Shown: positions 1 to 8,990 of the stretch, in pieces
Layout: the number at the start of each line of letters is the position of its first letter
Position numbering within the stretch: the stretch's first letter is position 1
NCBI GenBank assembly: GCA_019637955.1
Contig: JAHBUS010000005.1
Span: forward strand, 227,246-291,245
Origin: Pseudobdellovibrionaceae bacterium
Lineage (GTDB): Bacteria > Bdellovibrionota > Bdellovibrionia > Bdellovibrionales > Bdellovibrionaceae
Direction: 5' to 3'
Length of the DNA stretch: 64,000 nucleotides
The notes under the pieces: model-generated
What the model was told of the DNA's origin: nothing
What the model saw: only the letters and a program-made list of their open reading frames with translations
Database searches by the model: none
Program-made: the position numbers and the translations under genes

Positions 1-96
1 TTTGATCCCGTTGGTGTCGATGGACTGGCCATCGGCGCCAAGCTTGATCTTGGTTTCCGTGTCGGGAACCTGTTTCAAACAAACAACAATCTTCAT
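1..96 (-). CDS. etfB: Electron transfer flavoprotein beta subunit, N-terminal part only
   Basis: The leftward frame opening at the ATG at 94-96 reads MKIVVCLKQVPDTETKIK, the characteristic first strand of EtfB (pattern MKIxVCxKQVPDTE). Only 32 codons are in the window, so the gene is partial at its 3' end. An AAGGGAG ribosome binding site lies just upstream of the start. EtfB forms a heterodimer with EtfA that carries electrons from acyl-CoA and other dehydrogenases to the quinone pool in the cytoplasm. It is divergent from sdhC, so 97-272 should hold promoters for both. The identification rests on the N terminus only. Confidence 0.85.
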   Translation of the reverse strand, partial: MKIVVCLKQVPDTETKIKLGADGQSIDTNGIK

Positions 97-272
97 TGTG
101 TAACTCCCTTAAAACCTGTGCAATATCAGTCAATTCGGCAAGTGAATCAAAGAGTTCTTTTGCAAATTAACACCTCGCACCGTTCGTCGAGTGTGGGCCT
201 CGCAAGCTGGACAGAGCGAAGCCGGAGGAGTAATTTTTCAAATGAAAATTCAATGAAAAACCGGGGTCTCTC

Positions 273-956
273 ATGGCGACAGCGAACACAATGGAAAAAC
301 CCTTCTTCCTCACGTCCATCGGCAAGAAGTATTTGATGGGATTGACCGGCCTCGTCTGGTCGGGATTCGTTTTGGGACACATGGCGGGGAATCTGCTCAT
401 GTTCTACAGCGCGGATGCGTACAACAAGTACGGGCATGCAATCACCAGCGGCGCGATGATCTACGCGATCGAGACCGTCTTGGTTCTTTGCTTGATCACG
501 CACGTTGTTTGCGCGATCTCGCTCACTCTTGAAAACCGCGCGGCGCGCGGCCATCAGCGCTACGCGATGACGCCAAACGGATCGAAAGGCGCCACTCTGG
601 CCTCGCGGACGATGGCCATTCAAGGCTCGGTGATCTTGGCGTTCGTTATTTTGCACATCGCCACCTTCAAGTACGGCACTTACTACGAAACGACGGTCGA
701 CGGCGTGGTGATGCGCGATTTGCACCGCCTGCTGATCGAAGTGTTCCAGCAGCCCGGCTATGTGGTGTGGTACCTGATCGCCCTTGTTTTCTTGGGCTTT
801 CACTTGAGCCACGGTGTGGGCTCACTCTTTCAAAGCTTCGGTCTTAAAAATAACGCCAACGAAAAACTGATCCAGCGATTGGGATGGGCTTATGGCCTCA
901 TTGTCGCCGCCGGATTTCTGGCTCAACCTATTTACTGCTTTGTACGAGGGGCTTGA
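273..956 (+). CDS. sdhC: Succinate dehydrogenase/fumarate reductase cytochrome b subunit (type B, diheme)
   Basis: The 227-residue protein has five hydrophobic spans and four well-spaced histidines within them (H36 in GHMAGN, H77 in ITHVV, H128 in ILHIA, and H177 or H180 in GFHLSH). This matches the single large diheme cytochrome b subunit of Wolinella/Bacteroidetes-type enzymes. It anchors SdhAB to the inner membrane and passes electrons between the iron-sulfur subunit and quinone. It is the first gene of sdhC-sdhA-sdhB, with sdhA starting 2 bases after its stop. No separate sdhD is present, as expected for type B. The ATG at 273 has only a weak upstream G-rich binding site; the ATG at 291 is an alternative. 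Confidence 0.93.
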   Translation: MATANTMEKPFFLTSIGKKYLMGLTGLVWSGFVLGHMAGNLLMFYSADAYNKYGHAITSGAMIYAIETVLVLCLITHVVCAISLTLENRAARGHQRYAMTPNGSKGATLASRTMAIQGSVILAFVILHIATFKYGTYYETTVDGVVMRDLHRLLIEVFQQPGYVVWYLIALVFLGFHLSHGVGSLFQSFGLKNNANEKLIQRLGWAYGLIVAAGFLAQPIYCFVRGA

Positions 957-958
957 TT

Positions 959-2878
959 ATGGCGATTCTCGACGGAAAAGTTCCCGGCGGAACCATTGAA
1001 CAAATCTGGGACGACCATAAGTTCCACATGAAGTTGGTCAATCCCGCCAACAAACGAAAACACAAAGTCATTGTCGTCGGAACCGGTCTTGCCGGCGCCA
1101 GCGCCGCGGCCTCGCTCGGAGAGCTCGGCTACAATGTTTCGGCTTTCTGCGTCCACGAAAGCCCCCGTCGCGCCCACTCGGTGGCGGCCCAAGGTGGGAT
1201 CAACTCGGCCAAAAACTACAAGAACGACGGCGATAGCGTCTACCGACTTTTCTACGACACCGTGAAGGGCGGCGATTTCCGCGCCCGTGAAGCCAACGTT
1301 TATCGTTTGGCGCAAGTGTCGACCCAAATCATCGACCACTGCGTGGCTCAAGGCGTTCCGCTCGCTCGCGAATACGGTGGACTCTTGTCGAACCGCTCGT
1401 TCGGTGGCGCGCAAGTGTCGCGCACCTTTTACGCCCGCGGGCAAACCGGACAGCAGCTTCTGATCGGCGCTTACCAGGCCATGATGAGACAGGTGGATAA
1501 GGGCCAAGTGAAGCTCTTCAACCGCCGCGAAATGCTGGATCTCGTGGTCGTCAATGGACAAGCCCGCGGCATCGTTGTTCGCAATTTGGCGACCGGTGCG
1601 ATCGAATCGCACGAAGCCGATGCCGTGATTTTGGCGACCGGCGGTTACTCGAACGTGTTCTTCCTCTCGACGAATGCCATGGCCTGCGCGGTGACGGGAG
1701 CGTGGCGTGCGTACAAACGGGGCGCTTATTTCGCGAACCCCTGCTTCACGCAAATCCACCCGACCTGCATCCCCGTTTCGGGCGAGTTGCAGTCGAAACT
1801 CACGCTTATGTCCGAATCGCTGCGTAACGACGGCCGCGTGTGGGTTCCGAAAACCAAAGGCGATAAACGTCCCGCGAATCAAATCCCCGATTCTGAACGC
1901 GACTACTACCTTGAGCGCGTTTATCCGAGCTTCGGGAATCTCGCGCCCCGTGACGTGGCTTCGCGCCAAGCGAAGTACCGCGTTGACGAGGGCTTAGGCG
2001 TTGGCCCCACCGGTAAAGCCGTCTATCTCGATTTCCGCGATGCGATTCAGCGCTTGGGAAAAAAAGCGGTCCAAGAGAAGTACGGCAACTTGTTTGAGAT
2101 GTACGAAAAAATCACCGGCGAAAACCCCTACGAAACGCCGATGCGCATGTACCCGGCTCCCCACTACACGATGGGCGGTTTGTGGGTGGACTACAACTTG
2201 ATGAGTAACATCCCCGGCCTCTTTGTCGCGGGTGAAGCGAACTTCTCGGATCACGGCGCCAACCGTTTGGGCGCTTCGGCGCTGATGCAAGGCTTGGCCG
2301 ACGGTTACTTTGTGGTTCCGTACACGATCAGCAATTACATCGCTTCCACGAAGATCGAAAAGGTCGCCACCACGCACGATGCCTTTAAAGAGGCGGAAAA
2401 CAACGTGCGCGCGCAGATCACCCAGCTGATGGGCATCAAAGGGAATCGCAGTGTCGACTCCTTCCACAAGCAGCTGGGCCATATCATGTGGGAGTACTGC
2501 GGTATGGCTCGCAATGAAAAAGGCCTGACCGCGGCGTTAACCGAAATTCCGAAACTGCGTGACGAATTTTGGCAGAATGTGCGTATTCCGGGCGATGCGA
2601 ATTACGTCAACACCGAGCTCGAAAAAGCCAACCGCGTGGCGGACTTCTTGGAGCAAGGTGAGCTGATGTGCTTGGACGCTTTGGAGCGCAAAGAGTCCTG
2701 CGGTGGCCACTTCCGTGACGAGTACCAAACGCCGGATGGCGAAGCGATGCGCGACGATGCGAACTTCTGTCATGTGGCGGCTTGGGAGTGGGGCGGAACC
2801 GCGAATAAAAAACCCACCCGTCACACCGAAGAGCTCAAATTCGAAAACGTCAAACTGGCCACGCGGTCTTATAAATAA
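959..2878 (+). CDS. sdhA: Succinate dehydrogenase/fumarate reductase flavoprotein subunit
   Basis: The 639-residue flavoprotein subunit oxidises succinate to fumarate (or the reverse). The N-terminal dinucleotide-binding motif [20 protein letters not shown] begins near residue 39, and H73 in [11 protein letters not shown] is the expected site of covalent FAD attachment. The HPTxxP-type segment (QIHPTCIP) and the C-terminal domain with paired arginines are also present. The length fits type-B enzymes. The start at 959 is preferred over an in-frame codon at 884 because the earlier frame lies inside sdhC and the residues before [11 protein letters not shown] are not SdhA-like. It is probably translationally coupled to sdhC. 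Confidence 0.96.
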   Translation: MAILDGKVPGGTIEQIWDDHKFHMKLVNPANKRKHKVIVVGTGLAGASAAASLGELGYNVSAFCVHESPRRAHSVAAQGGINSAKNYKNDGDSVYRLFYDTVKGGDFRAREANVYRLAQVSTQIIDHCVAQGVPLAREYGGLLSNRSFGGAQVSRTFYARGQTGQQLLIGAYQAMMRQVDKGQVKLFNRREMLDLVVVNGQARGIVVRNLATGAIESHEADAVILATGGYSNVFFLSTNAMACAVTGAWRAYKRGAYFANPCFTQIHPTCIPVSGELQSKLTLMSESLRNDGRVWVPKTKGDKRPANQIPDSERDYYLERVYPSFGNLAPRDVASRQAKYRVDEGLGVGPTGKAVYLDFRDAIQRLGKKAVQEKYGNLFEMYEKITGENPYETPMRMYPAPHYTMGGLWVDYNLMSNIPGLFVAGEANFSDHGANRLGASALMQGLADGYFVVPYTISNYIASTKIEKVATTHDAFKEAENNVRAQITQLMGIKGNRSVDSFHKQLGHIMWEYCGMARNEKGLTAALTEIPKLRDEFWQNVRIPGDANYVNTELEKANRVADFLEQGELMCLDALERKESCGGHFRDEYQTPDGEAMRDDANFCHVAAWEWGGTANKKPTRHTEELKFENVKLATRSYK

Positions 2879-2892
2879 TTAAGAGGCATCAA

Positions 2893-3687
2893 ATGGGCGG
2901 CACTCATTCTCAAAATATCAATCTGAAGCTTAAAGTTTGGCGGCAAAAGTCGGCCAAGGACCAAGGTGCGTTCGTTGAGTACGACGCGCCCAACGTTTCG
3001 ACCGACGCTTCTTTCTTGGAAATGCTCGATCAAGTGAACGAAAAACTCGTGCAAGCCGGACAAGAGCCGATTGTTTTTGACCACGACTGCCGCGAAGGGA
3101 TCTGCGGATCTTGCGGCTTCATGATTAACGGCAATGCCCATGGTCCGCAGAAGCACACCACCGTGTGCCAGCTGCATATGCGCCAATTCAAAGACGGCGA
3201 AACACTCGTGCTTGAACCCTGGCGCGCAAAGGCGTTCCCGGTCATCAAGGATTTGATGGTCGATCGTGAAGCTTTTGACCGTGTGATCAAATCGGGCGGC
3301 TACATTTCCGTGGACACCGGTAACGCTCAGGACGCCAACAACATTCCGGTTCCCAAACCCGATGCCGACGAGGCGTTTGCTTCGGCGACGTGCATCGGCT
3401 GCGGCGCCTGCGTGGCATCTTGCAAGAACGCGTCGGCGATGCTGTTCGTGGGGGCGAAGGTGTCGCATTTGGCTTTGCTCCCGCAAGGTCAAGTCGAGCG
3501 TGCTGAGCGCGTTCACCGCATGGTGACACAGATGGATGCCGAAGGCTTTGGCGCCTGCACGACCACCGGCGCGTGCTCGGCGGCTTGCCCGAAGGGCATC
3601 TCTTTGAGCAACATCGCGCGCATGAACCGCGAGCTTCTCGTTGGAACTCTGACGAAGAAAGAGGCCGCGGAAGGCGACGGAATCTAA
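2893..3687 (+). CDS. sdhB: Succinate dehydrogenase/fumarate reductase iron-sulfur subunit
   Basis: The 264-residue subunit carries the electron relay. Ligands for three clusters are visible: a [2Fe-2S] set at C66, C71, C74 and C92; a ferredoxin-type [11 protein letters not shown] at residues 167-177; and a third set at C222, C228 and C232 ([16 protein letters not shown]). It follows sdhA by 14 bases, with a GAGG-type ribosome binding site in the gap. With SdhC and SdhA it completes the type-B complex. The stop is followed by a T-rich stretch and then, from 3722, a perfect 20-base inverted repeat. Confidence 0.96.
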   Translation: MGGTHSQNINLKLKVWRQKSAKDQGAFVEYDAPNVSTDASFLEMLDQVNEKLVQAGQEPIVFDHDCREGICGSCGFMINGNAHGPQKHTTVCQLHMRQFKDGETLVLEPWRAKAFPVIKDLMVDREAFDRVIKSGGYISVDTGNAQDANNIPVPKPDADEAFASATCIGCGACVASCKNASAMLFVGAKVSHLALLPQGQVERAERVHRMVTQMDAEGFGACTTTGACSAACPKGISLSNIARMNRELLVGTLTKKEAAEGDGI

Positions 3688-3721
3688 CGAGAATCTCCGG
3701 ACTCTTTTTTTAATTTGAGAG

Positions 3722-3741
3722 GTGGCGCAGTTCTGCGCCAC
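3722..3741. repeat. Perfect inverted repeat downstream of sdhB
   Basis: GTGGCGCAG-TT-CTGCGCCAC forms a 9-bp stem. No T-run follows it on the + strand, so it is not a clear intrinsic terminator. It might be an RNA-stabilising hairpin at the 3' end of the sdh transcript or part of the leader of the gene at 3925. Confidence 0.6.
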
Positions 3742-3842
3742 ATCAATTTCACCGGTTCGACAAGTCTGCGTGTCACTGTCCTCGAGAGAGAGACAGCGTG
3801 ATCAGCATTTCGATCTTCAACATGATGTCAGCACCCAGCACA

Positions 3843-3887
3843 CGACCCAGAAGGGTCGATCAAGATTCGATGCGCCTTTGGTGCATC
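3843..3887 (+). promoter_or_regulatory. Two successive hairpins in the leader of the 72-aa gene
   Basis: CGACCC-AGAA-GGGTCG (3843-3858) is followed within about ten bases by GATGCGCC-TTT-GGTGCATC (3869-3887, one G-T pair). Both lie 40-80 bases before the start at 3925, and no reading frame here looks protein-like. This suggests a structured leader, but no known riboswitch class was recognised. Confidence 0.4.
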
Positions 3888-3924
3888 AACGGCGGACAGG
3901 AGTCTGCAGAAGTGGGGAGCGCAC

Positions 3925-4143
3925 ATGAAAAAAGTTGGAGACCTGATGAAGGACATGGGTTTTCGCGAGGACGCGCCTCAAAGTTTAAAAGAGGCGTTCA
4001 TCAAGAATCTCATCAAAGCCGCCACCGGCGCCGAGGTGCAGACCCCGTCGGAGAAGAATGCCGAAAGAACGAAGAAGTGGATGGATGCTCAGTTGAGCTT
4101 CGACTTTGGTCCGGACGGAAAGCCGCCCAAGAAGGTGGGATGA
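3925..4143 (+). CDS. Small conserved-looking protein of unknown function (72 aa)
   Basis: The 72-residue, charged, soluble protein starts MKKVGDLMKDMGF and has a predicted helical first half and a short basic, proline-containing tail (GPDGKPPKKVG). There is no signal peptide or membrane span. A GGGGAG ribosome binding site sits 6 bases before the ATG. It stands alone between the sdh operon and the subtilase gene, behind a leader with several hairpins. I do not recognise the family with certainty. The start MKxxGxLMKDMGF looks like that of small DNA-associated proteins near DciA, but that is a guess. A natural amino-acid composition and a good start support it being real. Confidence 0.65.
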   Translation: MKKVGDLMKDMGFREDAPQSLKEAFIKNLIKAATGAEVQTPSEKNAERTKKWMDAQLSFDFGPDGKPPKKVG

Positions 4144-4302
4144 ATGACGCGCATGCGCCTGGTTCCAAAATAAAACCACCGTTGCGATTTGGTTCTAGAC
4201 GAGGAGCGTCTCTTGATTGGTACGATTTGAAGCCTGAGCAATTACTCAATCCTCATTAATTTAGCCGCCCACAAATGGGCGCAATCAGTAGGAGAATGAT
4301 CG

Positions 4303-5940
4303 ATGCAGATTCATGGACGAAGTCTCTTCATGCTCGTCAGCCTGTTTTGCCTCACGGCAATGGCCGCCAAACCAGAAGCCGTTCCCGGCGAATTCGTGGT
4401 GAAACTCCGCGAGTCCGCATCGACACACCAGTTTTCGGCGCAGTCGCTCTCTCAGAAACTGGGTGCCTACGTCAAAAGCTCAATTCCTGAGCACAACATC
4501 GTGGTCGTCAAACGGCCTGTCATCGAAAACAGCGCGTTCGCGCTGAACACGCTCAGCCTCAACCCGATGGTTGAGGTCGTGGAGCCCAACTATATCTATC
4601 GAATCAACCGCACTCCGAACGACCCCCTCTTTGGAAACTTGTGGGGTCTTCGGAATGTCGGTCAAAACGACTCCGAAAATCAAATCGGCATGACCGGCGT
4701 TGACGTGGCGGCCGAGAAGGCTTGGGACATCACCACGGGATCGTCGAATGTGGTGATTGCCGTGATCGATACGGGCGTGGACTACAACCACCCGGACTTG
4801 AAAGACAATGTTTGGACCAACGAAGCCGAACTGAATGGACAAGCGGGCGTTGATGACGACGGCAATGGTTACGTCGACGATGTCTACGGCATGAACTTCA
4901 CGGAAGCCTCGAAACCCGTTGCCAACGGCTTGGATGACCATGGCCACGGTTCGCACTGCTCGGGCGTCATTGGTGCTCGGGGTGACGACGGCCGCGGAAT
5001 CGTCGGCTTGAATTGGAATGTTCGCATCATGCCCGTGAAGTTCTTGGGCGCGGATGGCGGCGGCTCGCTTGAGGGCGCGATCCTGGCGATCGACTACGCG
5101 ACCAAAATGGGCGCGAAAATTTTGAGCAACTCGTGGGGCGGCGGCGGCTACTCGCAGCTTTTGAAAGAAGCCATCGAGCGTTCGAATGCGGCCGGCACTT
5201 TGTTCGTCGCGGCGGCGGGCAACGAATCGAACAACAACGACACGGCGGCGACTTACCCGGCCAGCTACGATGTTGAAAATATCCTGACGGTCGCGGCCAT
5301 CGACAACCGCGGAACTCTGGCGTCGTTCTCGAACTACGGAAAAAAATCGGTTCATGTCGGCGCGCCCGGGGTGAACGTTTACAGCTCGATCAACGGCGGC
5401 GGTTACGACTCTTGGTCGGGAACTTCGATGGCGACGCCTCACGTTTCAGGAATCGCGGGTCTGCTCGCGGCCAACGAACCTGGTTTGACCGGCGTTGAGA
5501 TGAAAACCCGCATCATGGCGACGGCTCAACGCCTTCCGGGCCTCATCGGTAAGACCAAAACGGGCGGTTTGGCGAATGCCTACACGGCCTTGACCAACGC
5601 CGTAACGCCTCCCGATATGAACGACCCCGCGCAGTGGGCTTCAAAGCCGGCGGCGATCTCGTCGGCGCATCCGTACGCGAAGAAAACAAAAGAGACCTTT
5701 GAGCTCGACGTTCCTGGAGCCAAAGAGATTTCTTTGTACTTCTCGCGCTTCGACACCGAGAGAAACTACGATAAAGTCACCCTTTACGACCGTGCGGGCA
5801 ATAAAGTTGCCGAAATGAGCGGCAATTTTGACGACTCGTATTCGCCCGCCATCAGTGGCGATTACGTTCGACTGGTGTTCACGTCGGATGATTCGGTTGA
5901 AAACTATGGTTTTGATATCACGAAAGTGGCGTACCGCTAA
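4303..5940 (+). CDS. Secreted subtilisin-family (S8) serine protease with CUB-like C-terminal domain
   Basis: The 545-residue protein has a signal peptide (residues 1-22), an I9-like propeptide (about 28-100) and an S8 catalytic domain. The catalytic triad is D156 (VIDTGVD), H215 (GHGSHCSG) and S375 (GTSMATPH), with oxyanion N307 (AAGNES). The last 80 residues (LYFSRFDTERNYDKVTLYDR onward, ending in GFDITKVAYR) resemble a CUB-type beta-sandwich, often an adhesion or targeting module. The gene has its own AGGAG ribosome binding site and ends at a strong bidirectional terminator, so it is monocistronic. The likely role is an extracellular or outer-surface degradative enzyme, plausible for a predator or scavenger; the substrate is unknown. 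Confidence 0.92.
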   Translation: MQIHGRSLFMLVSLFCLTAMAAKPEAVPGEFVVKLRESASTHQFSAQSLSQKLGAYVKSSIPEHNIVVVKRPVIENSAFALNTLSLNPMVEVVEPNYIYRINRTPNDPLFGNLWGLRNVGQNDSENQIGMTGVDVAAEKAWDITTGSSNVVIAVIDTGVDYNHPDLKDNVWTNEAELNGQAGVDDDGNGYVDDVYGMNFTEASKPVANGLDDHGHGSHCSGVIGARGDDGRGIVGLNWNVRIMPVKFLGADGGGSLEGAILAIDYATKMGAKILSNSWGGGGYSQLLKEAIERSNAAGTLFVAAAGNESNNNDTAATYPASYDVENILTVAAIDNRGTLASFSNYGKKSVHVGAPGVNVYSSINGGGYDSWSGTSMATPHVSGIAGLLAANEPGLTGVEMKTRIMATAQRLPGLIGKTKTGGLANAYTALTNAVTPPDMNDPAQWASKPAAISSAHPYAKKTKETFELDVPGAKEISLYFSRFDTERNYDKVTLYDRAGNKVAEMSGNFDDSYSPAISGDYVRLVFTSDDSVENYGFDITKVAYR

Positions 5941-5968
5941 AGCGGAGCACTTTCGTCATCTGGAACCG

Positions 5969-5999
5969 AAAAAAACCCCGGTCAGCGCCGGGGTTTTTT
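5969..5999. terminator. Bidirectional intrinsic terminator between subtilase and XRE gene
   Basis: An A-tract, a GC-rich stem (ACCCCGG/CCGGGGT) and a T-tract flank a short loop. It terminates the rightward subtilase. The stop codon of the leftward XRE gene (5982-5984) falls in the loop, so that gene's coding sequence runs through the right arm. Confidence 0.85.
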
Positions 6000-6272
6000 C
6001 GTTTGCCGTCCATAGAACAGGCTTCGCAATTTTTCTTCGAGCTTGGCGACCTTGAATTCCAAGAACTTCTCGAAAACGACATCCTCATCCATTTTATAGA
6101 GAGAAATCAGCTTCTTAAGCGCTTTGATCGGGATCGCCGAGCCGTAGCCGCGCTCCCAGTCCGAGATGCTCTGGGCCGACTTCAAACGAAGGTGGTAGGC
6201 CACATCTCCTTGGGAGAGGTCATTTTTTTGCCGGCACGCTTTCAGGTAGGGGCCCAATTCGAGTTTTTTCAC
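5982..6272 (-). CDS. XRE/Cro-CI family HTH regulator, paralog 1
   Basis: The 96-residue protein has an N-terminal Cro/CI helix-turn-helix (about residues 8-60) containing the signature QSISDWERGYGSAIPI, followed by a charged helical tail ending in the basic run GRQTKKPRR. It is a close relative of the next leftward gene (6345-6629), sharing the recognition-helix segment almost exactly. Members bind DNA as dimers; no ligand domain is present. It lies 72 bases downstream of its paralog and is probably co-transcribed with it. Confidence 0.85.
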   Translation of the reverse strand: MKKLELGPYLKACRQKNDLSQGDVAYHLRLKSAQSISDWERGYGSAIPIKALKKLISLYKMDEDVVFEKFLEFKVAKLEEKLRSLFYGRQTKKPRR

Positions 6273-6344
6273 AGTGGCAAGGATACTCGAATTCGCTCAA
6301 CCTGAGAACTAGAATTTTTAAGACAAAAAAATCTTAGTATCGCG

Positions 6345-6629
6345 TTAAGCCTTGTAAAACTCAGCCTCGATTTTTCGGGCGAGCTTTTCCTTCTCCTGAG
6401 CAAGGTACATCTCGAAAACCACCGATTTATCCAAGTTCAGCACTTCAATCAGGACCTTCAGGGTGCGGATGGGAATTCTGGACCCGTAGCCACGTTCCCA
6501 ATCTGAGACGCTTTGCCCCGAAGTGAGGCCGAGCTTACCGGCCAGCTCCGCCTGCGAGAGCCCGAGAAGCCGACGGGCGCGGCGGATTTGCTCACCTAAA
6601 CTGACTTGAGAAACGACTCTGTTTTCCAT
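6345..6629 (-). CDS. XRE/Cro-CI family HTH regulator, paralog 2
   Basis: The 94-residue protein has the same architecture as its downstream neighbour: an HTH at about residues 11-65 with QSVSDWERGYGSRIPI, then an acidic/basic helical tail (VFEMYLAQEKEKLARKIEAE) that may mediate dimerisation. Because the predicted DNA-reading helix is nearly identical in both, they probably recognise the same or overlapping operators and may form heterodimers. The upstream gap (6630-6703) separates it from a secreted-protein gene. Confidence 0.85.
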   Translation of the reverse strand: MENRVVSQVSLGEQIRRARRLLGLSQAELAGKLGLTSGQSVSDWERGYGSRIPIRTLKVLIEVLNLDKSVVFEMYLAQEKEKLARKIEAEFYKA

Positions 6630-6703
6630 AAGGCCAAGTTAGCTTATCTGTGTGGAAGCATGGGGGACCCAGAATGGAGATTTCTCCATAATGGGATTCG
6701 ATC

Positions 6704-7174
6704 TTAGTCTTTGGAGTTGCCGGCCGACAGAGAAAGTCCCGGATCCCGGCCATAAAGGCAGGAGAGGGATTGGGATTTCGTGGTTTTTTGCAGGTCCAAG
6801 CGGCCCGCGCGGAAGAAAAGCGTCAAATCGGTACGGGATTCGCGCACGACCTTACCGGCTTTTTTGGCGCTCACCGCCTGCGTCGAGAGAAGCAAGTTGC
6901 TCTGTTGAACGGTTTTGGATTCGGCGCGGAAGTCGATGCCTTCTTCCGACCAGCGCTTGATGAATTTTCCATTGTTGATATTGCAGAGCTCGGTTTCGGT
7001 TTTTTCGTTCAGACTCTTCATCACAAACCCTTGGCACTTCTCGTCGGGGAGCAGCTCGAGCCGCGAAGGACAACCCATCGAGCCTTTCTCGAGAAGAAAA
7101 GCACCGCCGGGAAGCGGGCTTGCGTGCGCAAAGCCCGAGAGAATCAAGAGCGAAAACAGCAGGGAGAATTTCAT
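6704..7174 (-). CDS. Secreted protein of unknown function (156 aa)
   Basis: It starts MKFSLLFSLLILSGFAHASP, a signal peptide cleaved near residue 18, followed by a soluble domain with a few cysteines (SMGCPS, DEKCQGF, ETELCN, SLSCLY) that could form two disulfides in the periplasm. An AGAAGGA ribosome binding site precedes the ATG and overlaps the 3' end of the upstream lipoprotein gene (7187-8056), so the two are probably co-transcribed. No family is recognised. Confidence 0.75.
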   Translation of the reverse strand: MKFSLLFSLLILSGFAHASPLPGGAFLLEKGSMGCPSRLELLPDEKCQGFVMKSLNEKTETELCNINNGKFIKRWSEEGIDFRAESKTVQQSNLLLSTQAVSAKKAGKVVRESRTDLTLFFRAGRLDLQKTTKSQSLSCLYGRDPGLSLSAGNSKD

Positions 7175-7186
7175 GTGGCGTCCTTC

Positions 7187-8056
7187 TTACTGTCCAATGG
7201 CTTTGTAAGTGGCTTTGCGAACGGTCGTCCATTTGTGATTGCGGCCGACGAGTTCAACCGTGCGAATCTGAATGGCCGCGGTCTTTTTGTCGGCGCCGAT
7301 CGAAACGGTTTGCGCGATATCGCCGGTAAACTGAGCAATTTGGCCGGCTTCGCGAACATTCACCGCGCGGGCATTGACGGTCATGGCGGCGCGAACTTTT
7401 TCTTTATTCGCGATGAAGGTGTCAACGCGAACGGCTTCGGACTTGCCGGTTTTGCGTTCGATCGATTTGGGGAAGTCGATCGTCACGCGCAAGAAAGGCA
7501 TGCCGGTGATCCCCGTTGAAACGGCGTCTTTAGCGGTGTGGCAAAGCACGCGAACGCGCTCTTGAATCGCTTGATTCACGGGGGCGTTTTCGGGGGTCTG
7601 TTCGCCCGCCGCGAGCATTTGGCCTTTGGCTTTGGTGTCGGTGTTTTCGATTTCGACCCAAACCTCAGTTTTTTCGAGCTCCCAAGAGCCCGTCTCATTA
7701 TCGGCCAACTTGCCGATCTCACCCGTCTCGTTTTGAGACAGTTCGAGTTCGCGGGGAAGCGCGCAGGAGGCATTGGCGCTCATGGGCTGCTCATTCAACT
7801 TGGAATCATCAATCGAAACGGGCTCTTCGACGGTCGGAGATGTCGTGGTTCCGGGTGCCGCAGGCTGCCCCGTTTGCGGATCGACCGGCGCCGGATTCGT
7901 TCGGCCGCTCGGCGTGGGGGTGGTTTTACCGTTGGGGGCCGGAGCGCCTCGAACGGGAACCGCGGGCTTGTTTTTAGTGTCATCTTTTTTGCCACATGCG
8001 ACGACGACAAACAAAGCGACAAAAACCGACACTGCTAAACCAATAGCGTTCTTCAT
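7187..8056 (-). CDS. Putative lipoprotein of unknown function (289 aa)
   Basis: The N terminus MKNAIGLAVSVFVALFVVVACG is a lipoprotein signal with the lipobox cysteine in VVAC. A proline/threonine-rich linker (to about residue 75) leads to a globular domain of beta-type composition. The ATG at 8056 is preferred over the GTG at 8062 because GAGAGG lies at ideal spacing before it. It is followed by a secreted 156-aa protein and preceded by the FHA/hydrolase pair, all leftward. Likely anchored in the outer or inner membrane facing the periplasm; function unknown. Confidence 0.8.
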   Translation of the reverse strand: MKNAIGLAVSVFVALFVVVACGKKDDTKNKPAVPVRGAPAPNGKTTPTPSGRTNPAPVDPQTGQPAAPGTTTSPTVEEPVSIDDSKLNEQPMSANASCALPRELELSQNETGEIGKLADNETGSWELEKTEVWVEIENTDTKAKGQMLAAGEQTPENAPVNQAIQERVRVLCHTAKDAVSTGITGMPFLRVTIDFPKSIERKTGKSEAVRVDTFIANKEKVRAAMTVNARAVNVREAGQIAQFTGDIAQTVSIGADKKTAAIQIRTVELVGRNHKWTTVRKATYKAIGQ

Positions 8057-8114
8057 AAGCACCTCTCACGGACTAGAGGGGCAAAGAGGGTGCCAAGATT
8101 TTCGGGCCTTCGGC

Positions 8115-8990
8115 CTATTTGAGAAGGCGGCCTTGAAAGTGCTTTTCCAGGCGTAAATTCACGTAATCAGGAAAATCCAGCTGACAGCAGTGCGAGCCGT
8201 AGGGCAGACGCACCAACTCGCTGGTGCGGATGAGACGGTGCATGTCCTCTTGAAACTTAAAGGGCGTGACGAAATCGCGGTCTCCCGCCAAAACGAGCGT
8301 CGGGACCGAGACTTTTTCGGCGATCTTACGGCCGTCGAACGCCATCATGTTTTCGAAGAGCGGAATGAAGACCGAGAGATCGAGCTGTCCCACCCCGCGC
8401 GCGTAGACTTCGATGTCTTTAAACTGAGTGAGCTGAAGGTTGAATCCGCCCGCCAGGCCCGACATAAAAATCGAAAGCGGATTGTCGACGGCGGCCCGCC
8501 AGGCGGTGCGGAAGAACTCGGGGTTTTTTTCGTACATGGTTTTTGCAAAATGAAAGAAGGGCTCGACGACATCGAGACCGAACATCCCTTTAATCGGGTT
8601 TTGCGCGAAGCCGTTGATAAAAGCCATCGACTTGATTCGATCAGGAACCAGATTGTACGTTTCAAAAAGAACCGGAACCCCGAAGCTATGGCCGACCAGG
8701 TGAACTTGATCGAGATTCCAGTGCTCGAGAAGCTCGGCGAGGTCCTCCCCCATTCCCTGGACCGTGAACTTTGACGGATCTCCCGGAGTGCTTTGATGGT
8801 GACCGCGCAAATCATAGGCGTAAACGCGCATGTCGTTGGCGAAGTAATGCAGCTGATGGTGCCAGTGATTGAGGAGGCACGCGATTCCGTAAACGAAAAC
8901 GACGGGTTCGCCCTGCCCGCGAATCTCGTAGTAAAGCTCGGCGCCGTCGCGAGTTTTAAAGGTGCCGATCTCTTTGGGTACTGTCTTCAT
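8115..8990 (-). CDS. Alpha/beta-fold hydrolase
   Basis: The 291-residue cytoplasmic protein has the alpha/beta-hydrolase fold. The nucleophile elbow GHSFG carries S102, an acid lies in LAGDRDFVTP, and the base histidine is in YGSHCCQLD. The oxyanion-hole segment is VFVYGIACLLNHW, and AYDLRGHHQS matches the usual DxRGxGxS element. Substrate is not predictable; haloperoxidase-like or lipase/esterase relatives are both possible. Its start overlaps the stop of the upstream FHA gene by 4 bases, so the two are translationally coupled. Confidence 0.88.
   Translation of the reverse strand: MKTVPKEIGTFKTRDGAELYYEIRGQGEPVVFVYGIACLLNHWHHQLHYFANDMRVYAYDLRGHHQSTPGDPSKFTVQGMGEDLAELLEHWNLDQVHLVGHSFGVPVLFETYNLVPDRIKSMAFINGFAQNPIKGMFGLDVVEPFFHFAKTMYEKNPEFFRTAWRAAVDNPLSIFMSGLAGGFNLQLTQFKDIEVYARGVGQLDLSVFIPLFENMMAFDGRKIAEKVSVPTLVLAGDRDFVTPFKFQEDMHRLIRTSELVRLPYGSHCCQLDFPDYVNLRLEKHFQGRLLK

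Noticed and set aside
932..1969. Leftward 345-codon frame antisense to sdhA
   Set aside because: It lies entirely opposite the well-identified sdhA sequence and looks like a mirror frame, not a protein.
7374..8038. Rightward frames opposite the 289-aa lipoprotein gene
   Set aside because: The leftward frame has a proper lipobox and ribosome binding site, while the rightward frames have neither.
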